Shown here one piece after another: positions 60,137-64,000 of a stretch of DNA of 64,000 bases. Origin of the DNA: Erwinia psidii (GTDB lineage Bacteria > Pseudomonadota > Gammaproteobacteria > Enterobacterales > Enterobacteriaceae); assembly GCF_003846135.1 (NCBI RefSeq), contig NZ_RHHM01000012.1, forward strand, positions 62,001 through 126,000, written 5' to 3'. A model generated the notes under the pieces. That model ran no database searches. It worked only from the letters and a program-made list of their open reading frames with translations, and was not told where the DNA came from. The stretch's first letter is position 1, and each line of letters opens with the position of its first letter. A program made the position numbers and the translations under genes.

Positions 60137-61357
60137 TCAAATGCCGTCACGTTCCAGTGGACAGCTCATACAGCGTGCGCCTCCGCGTCCTCTGCCCAGT
60201 TCGTTGCCGGGAATTGGCAGCACCGTGATGCCTGCTTTGTCATACTTTTCATTGGTATACGTGTTTCTTTCGTAGCCAATCACCACGCCCGGCCGCACGG
60301 TCAGCACATTGTTGGCATCGTTCCACTGCTCGCGTTCGGCTTCAAAGCGGTCGCCGCCGGTGGTGATCAGACGTAACCGGTCGAGACCAAGTGCCTGCTC
60401 AATGGCGTGCATAAAACTGCGTTCTTCCTGACGGATCAGGCCACCGTGTCCGTTGTTGGTGAGGGTCCAGGTACGGGTTTGCCGATCGATAACTTCCGGG
60501 TAGACGGAGAAAATGTCGTGGTTCAGTTGGGTCAACACGGTATCAAGATGCATACAGGCGCGATGTTTAGGTAGCTCAATGGCGATCACCCTGCTGGCCT
60601 GCTGATGCTGAAAGAGTGAGCAGGCGAGGAACTCAATGCCACAGGCGGTGGTGCGCTCAGACATACCAATCATCACCGTGCCATTGCCCAGAACCAGCAC
60701 GTCGCCGCCTTCCAGCGTGGCATGCTCATAATTAGCCGTTTCATCACCGAAATACTTGATAAAGTCGCCCTGCGAAAACGCCGGGTGCCAGCGATAGATT
60801 GCCCTCAGATTGTTGGTTTCCCGCTGGCGGGCGGTTTTCGCCATCGGATTGATTGAGACGCCGTTGTAAATCCAGCAGGAGGTGTCGCGGGTAAACAAAT
60901 GGTTAGGCAAGGGCGCCATGATAAAGTCATCAGGCGAATGTAAATCGATGGCGATATTGCTGAAGGCCGTCGGAATTTCCCCGTAGGTAAGGCCACCAGA
61001 GAGATAGCGGGCCAGTTGGCGATTGCCGACATCGGCCAGCCAACTACGAATATCACTGGCAAAAGAGGGACCGAGGTTATAGTCTGACACTTGGTTATCC
61101 AGCAGCCAGTCTTTCGCATCGGGAATGGTGAGTGTTTCGGTCAGCAGATCGGTAAAAAGCAGCACCTCAACACCCTGCTGACGCAGCGTTTCAGAGAAGA
61201 TGTCATGTTCTTCTCCGGCTTTCTCTACCGACAGCACGTCGTCAAACAACAGCGACTGACAATTGGAAGGCGTTAATCTTTTCAGGCTTAAATTGGGTCG
61301 GTGTAGCATCACGGATCGCAGTTGCCCAATTTCAGAGCCGACAAAATGTCTGTTCAT
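60137..61357 (-). CDS. arcA: Arginine deiminase
   Basis: Arginine deiminase converts arginine to citrulline and ammonia. This also helps survival in acid. The 406-residue protein has [24 protein letters not shown], the catalytic His in HLDTVLTQL, and the nucleophile Cys396 in [16 protein letters not shown]. It is the first gene of the cluster; the upstream 628-base gap carries likely regulatory sites. Note that this arcA is unrelated to the ArcAB response regulator. Confidence 0.96.
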   Translation of the reverse strand: MNRHFVGSEIGQLRSVMLHRPNLSLKRLTPSNCQSLLFDDVLSVEKAGEEHDIFSETLRQQGVEVLLFTDLLTETLTIPDAKDWLLDNQVSDYNLGPSFASDIRSWLADVGNRQLARYLSGGLTYGEIPTAFSNIAIDLHSPDDFIMAPLPNHLFTRDTSCWIYNGVSINPMAKTARQRETNNLRAIYRWHPAFSQGDFIKYFGDETANYEHATLEGGDVLVLGNGTVMIGMSERTTACGIEFLACSLFQHQQASRVIAIELPKHRACMHLDTVLTQLNHDIFSVYPEVIDRQTRTWTLTNNGHGGLIRQEERSFMHAIEQALGLDRLRLITTGGDRFEAEREQWNDANNVLTVRPGVVIGYERNTYTNEKYDKAGITVLPIPGNELGRGRGGARCMSCPLERDGI

Positions 61358-61394
61358 CTTAAGTTCCCTACGTTTTAAGCAATAGCGGACCCTG

Positions 61395-61412
61395 GTGAAT
61401 ATTGCTATTCAC
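61395..61412 (-). promoter_or_regulatory. 18-bp palindrome 38 bases before arcA
   Basis: GTGAATA-TTGC-TATTCAC is a perfect 7+7 palindrome. It contains the TGAAT and ATTCA halves of an ARG box but with six bases between them instead of four. It may be the operator of the nearby ArgR paralog. Confidence 0.5.
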
Positions 61413-61473
61413 ATTGATTTCATCCGCGTGGTGATTAATTTCGTGAGAATAATAAGCCATGATGAAATGCTGA

Positions 61474-61489
61474 ATGTGATTTTTATCAC
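61474..61489. promoter_or_regulatory. CRP/FNR-like site upstream of arcA
   Basis: TGTGATTTTTATCACG has the CRP half-sites TGTGA and TCACG with a 6-base spacer. It also contains TGAT-N4-ATCA, the core of an FNR box, but with G/C at the outer positions. Control of the fermentative cluster by carbon or oxygen state would fit. Confidence 0.5.
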
Positions 61490-61951
61490 GTTAAAAAAAG
61501 CGGGGAGAGGGAATTAAACTGAAGTTGATAAACGTCATCTTTAATAGATTTAAGCTTTTTATCTGAGTGAATATTTAATGATTAATGATGATTGATTTAA
61601 AAGAAAATCCTTCGTGCAATGTATTTTATGATATTCACTTTTTTTTATCTTTATGAATTTAAATGTTTTTATTTGCTAATGGAATTTTTATATTTGGCAG
61701 GCGATTAAATATTCTGGATTAAGCCAGCTGAGTGAAATTATTATTCATTTATCAGTAAGGTAAGCATAAAGTTATTCCTGTGACTCTCTCGTGGTTTTTA
61801 ATTTTTCAAGTCATGGGTCAATGAGTTATGACGACAACCTGCATTGATTTCGCAGGGGATATGTTCAGGTAGTGAATAATTATTTTTAAATGGCATTGGC
61901 AGAAATGGATAGATGGAAATAATTATATTTCCGGCGGGAGGGATGGCTTTG
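61490..61951. other. AT-rich gap between arcA regulatory region and argI
   Basis: No gene is seen. The stretch is AT-rich, with several TGAAT and ATTCA half-sites (for example near 61568, 61634 and 61744) but no full ARG box. It probably holds the arcA promoter at its left end. Confidence 0.5.
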
Positions 61952-61978
61952 CGGTGGGCCAGTTTGGCTGGCCCACCG
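61952..61978. terminator. Hairpin after argI
   Basis: CGGTGGGCCAG and CTGGCCCACCG form a perfect 11-bp stem with a TTTGG loop, 7 bases past the argI stop. Its T tail (TTTT) is on the plus strand, so for argI it may act as a 3' stabilising hairpin or weak terminator. Confidence 0.55.
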
Positions 61979-61985
61979 TTTTATA

Positions 61986-62996
61986 TTAATGCTGGTCAGA
62001 GAGTGTCGCCACCATCACCGCTTTGATGGTATGGAGCCGGTTTTCTGCCTGATCGAACACCACGCTGTGCCCAGATTCAAAAACCTCATCAGTCACTTCC
62101 ATGCCGCCGTGCAAATCATATTGCTCTGCCATCTGTTGGCCCAGTGTGGTCTGGTCATCGTGTAAGGCGGGCAGGCAGTGCAGGAACTTCACCTGAGGAT
62201 TGCCGGTCAGCCTCAGCATTTCGCTGTTAACCTGATAGGGCCGCAGCAGGGCGATGCGACTCTGCCAGACCTCTTTTGGTTCACCCATTGACACCCATAC
62301 ATCGGTATAGATGAAATCGGCACCGTTCACGCCCCCGGCGATATCCTCAGTCAGGGTTATTTTACCACCGGTTTTCTCTGCCGCTTTACGGCATTCCTCC
62401 ACCAGTTTTGCATCCGGCCAACAGCTTTTTGGTGCTACCAGGCGAAGATCGAGGCCAACCAGTGCCGCCGCTTCCAGCATGGTGTTGCCCATATTGTTGT
62501 GGGCATCACCGACGTACGCAAACGTCATTTCACTGAATGCTTTCTCTGGCAGATGTTCCTGCATGGTCAGCAGATCGGCCAGTAACTGAGTGGGGTGAAA
62601 TTCATTGGTCAGGCCGTTCCATACCGGCACACCGGCATGTTGCGCCAGGGATTCAACCAGTTCCTGGCCGTGGCCGCGATACTGAATACCGTCATACATC
62701 CTTCCCAGTACCCGGGCGGTATCCTTCATTGATTCTTTATGGCCAATCTGGCTGCCGCTTGGGCCAAGATAAGTGACATTAGCGCCCTGATCGTAAGCGG
62801 CAACTTCGAAAGAGCATCGGGTGCGTGTCGAGTCTTTTTCGAAGATGAGCGCGATATTTTTACCTTTCAGATAGGGGGTTTCCTCACCATTTTTCCTGGC
62901 CTTTTTTAACCTGGCGGCCAGCGCCAGCAGGGCGGTAATTTGCGCTGGGGTAAAATCCAGTAGCCTGAGAAAATGGCGTTTATATAACTGACTCAT
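61986..62996 (-). CDS. argI: Anabolic ornithine carbamoyltransferase ArgI
   Basis: ArgI makes citrulline from ornithine and carbamoyl phosphate in arginine synthesis. The 336-residue protein has [30 protein letters not shown] and [16 protein letters not shown], closest to E. coli ArgI. An excellent ARG box lies directly upstream, which marks it as the arginine-repressed enzyme. Neighbours rraB and miaE match the enterobacterial argI locus. Confidence 0.95.
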   Translation of the reverse strand: MSQLYKRHFLRLLDFTPAQITALLALAARLKKARKNGEETPYLKGKNIALIFEKDSTRTRCSFEVAAYDQGANVTYLGPSGSQIGHKESMKDTARVLGRMYDGIQYRGHGQELVESLAQHAGVPVWNGLTNEFHPTQLLADLLTMQEHLPEKAFSEMTFAYVGDAHNNMGNTMLEAAALVGLDLRLVAPKSCWPDAKLVEECRKAAEKTGGKITLTEDIAGGVNGADFIYTDVWVSMGEPKEVWQSRIALLRPYQVNSEMLRLTGNPQVKFLHCLPALHDDQTTLGQQMAEQYDLHGGMEVTDEVFESGHSVVFDQAENRLHTIKAVMVATLSDQH

Positions 62997-63016
62997 ACAG
63001 CACTCCGGTGTGCAAA

Positions 63017-63059
63017 ATTGAATTAAAATTCAATTTAACCGTATGAATATGCATTTTCA
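63017..63059 (-). promoter_or_regulatory. ARG boxes upstream of argI
   Basis: TGAATTAAAATTCA (63019-63032) is an exact match to the ArgR core TGAAT-N4-ATTCA. A weaker second box, TGAATATGCATTTT, begins at 63044. The centres are 25 bases apart. ArgR repression by arginine is expected. Confidence 0.8.
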
Positions 63060-63154
63060 ACCCCGAAATACAGAAACTTTTTGATAAAGGTAGAGGCGCG
63101 AAGGGCACTGTGGGAAAATAACCGCAAGAGCAGCCACAAACTGAGGACAGGATC

Positions 63155-63583
63155 ATGGCAAATGAAGCATTGCTGGAAGAGCAACGCGAAGAGACGCGAC
63201 TGATTATTGAAGAATTACTGGACGATGGCAGCGACCCGGACGCACTTTACACCATTGAGCATCATTTTTCCTGTGCCAACTTTGATGCGCTGGAAAAAGC
63301 GGCGGTAGAAGCGTTCAAATTAGGTTATGAAGTCACCGATGCCGAAGAGCTGGAACTGGAAGACGGCAGTAAAGTAATGTGTTGCGATATCCTGAGCGAA
63401 TCCGCGTTGAAAGCGGAGCTTATTGACGCTCAGGTCGAGCAACTGGTCAACCTTGTCGCTATGTTTAATGTTGACTACGATGGTTGGGGAACTTATTTCG
63501 AAGACCCGGATGCGGAAGAAGAAGAGGACGAGGAAGAAGGTGACTACCTGAAAGATGCCGATGACAATGGGGTTCGTCACTAA
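63155..63583 (+). CDS. rraB: Ribonuclease E inhibitor RraB
   Basis: RraB binds RNase E and changes degradosome composition, altering mRNA decay. The 142-residue acidic protein begins [20 protein letters not shown], has [19 protein letters not shown] and ends in an acidic tail. GAGGACAGG precedes the ATG. It is divergent from argI, as in E. coli (yjgD). Confidence 0.95.
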   Translation: MANEALLEEQREETRLIIEELLDDGSDPDALYTIEHHFSCANFDALEKAAVEAFKLGYEVTDAEELELEDGSKVMCCDILSESALKAELIDAQVEQLVNLVAMFNVDYDGWGTYFEDPDAEEEEDEEEGDYLKDADDNGVRH

Positions 63584-63700
63584 GCCTTCGCAACATTACT
63601 GGCGGCAGCACATCGTGCTGTTTCCCACGGTGCCGGGCAACCTGTGTCCCGGTCACCGACTCCACCGTTATGTCCTGAACGCGACGAAATCGCTAGCCCT

Positions 63701-64000
63701 ATGAATATTGATCTTCTTCTTGGCCCTGTTAACGCCTTTTTACTGTGCCGTACGCCGCAGGCGTGGCTCGACGAAGCACGTAAACCTGAAAATTTACCGT
63801 TGCTGTTAACCGATCATCTGGTCTGTGAGCTGAAAGCCGCGCAGACCGCCATGTGGCTAATTCGTAAATACGTCGCCGATGGTGAAAGCGGCGATGCGCT
63901 GCTTGCCTGGCTGAAGCCGTGGGAGCAGTTTGTTCACAGTGGTGACAGCGATATGACCTTTCTGGCAGAGCATAAAGGACTGTCAAAAATGATCATCAGT
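63701..64000 (+). CDS. miaE: tRNA ms2io6A37 hydroxylase MiaE, N-terminal part (cut by window edge)
   Basis: MiaE is a diiron monooxygenase that hydroxylates ms2i6A37 to ms2io6A37 in tRNAs reading U-starting codons. One hundred codons are visible before the window ends. The stretch LPLLLTDHLVCELKAAQTAM contains the first iron-ligand Glu, and LIRKYVADGESGDALLAWLKP follows. The gene is present in Salmonella near argI but absent from E. coli K-12, which agrees with the Salmonella-like order of this region. Confidence 0.88.
   Translation, partial: MNIDLLLGPVNAFLLCRTPQAWLDEARKPENLPLLLTDHLVCELKAAQTAMWLIRKYVADGESGDALLAWLKPWEQFVHSGDSDMTFLAEHKGLSKMIIS

Overview
The window is a chromosomal segment of an enterobacterium. 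Almost every gene can be read directly as an ortholog of an Escherichia coli or Salmonella gene. The gene order, the insertion of basSR between obgE and dacB, and a Salmonella-type arginine deiminase cluster suggest a member of the Erwinia/Pantoea group. That genus-level guess comes from gene content only and is moderate in confidence. No plasmid, phage or CRISPR signature was seen.

Layout. Positions 1-5.1 kb (minus strand) carry rpoN (cut by the window edge), the LPS transport and Kdo genes lptB-lptA-lptC-kdsC-kdsD, and the antiporter yrbG. Positions 5.3-10.1 kb (plus) carry the phospholipid transport operon mlaFEDCB, ibaG and murA. Positions 10.2-19.2 kb carry sfsB, ispB, rplU-rpmA, obgE, the PmrAB-type two-component system basRS, dacB, greA, yhbY and rlmE. 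Positions 19.2-34.8 kb are a long plus-strand housekeeping run: ftsH, folP-glmM, secG, tRNA-Leu(GAG), tRNA-fMet, rimP-nusA-infB-rbfA-truB-rpsO-pnp and nlpI. A leader peptide and deaD follow, then yhbW, the O2-independent ubiquinone genes ubiUV/ubiT, and yhbS, yhbQ and yhbP.

At about 42.1-43.7 kb there is an AT-rich islet. It holds one unrecognised gene encoding a lysine/glutamate-rich protein with two ~105-residue repeats, each ending in a proline-rich block. This islet lies at a synteny junction. Genes to its left correspond to the rpoN-yhbP segment of E. coli, and genes to its right to the distant nrdG-argI segment.

The right part holds nrdG-nrdD with a pair of NrdR boxes, a SWIM/SNF2 helicase inserted before an orphan treC, ridA, and pyrBI with its pyrL attenuator. 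Next come kup, a decayed IS6-family element and an arginine deiminase cluster (ArgR paralog, YfcC-type carrier, catabolic OTC, carbamate kinase, arginine deiminase). The window ends with anabolic argI, rraB and the start of miaE. Several systems here (anaerobic ribonucleotide reductase, arginine deiminase, UbiUVT) serve growth without oxygen.

The best candidates for something undescribed are the repeat protein at 42.6-43.6 kb, a 265-bp MITE-like inverted-repeat element inserted between infB and rbfA, a diverged direct repeat bracketing kup, and the ArgR paralog that lacks the conserved Asp-Asp pair of the arginine pocket. All comparisons with other species are from memory; no database search was run.
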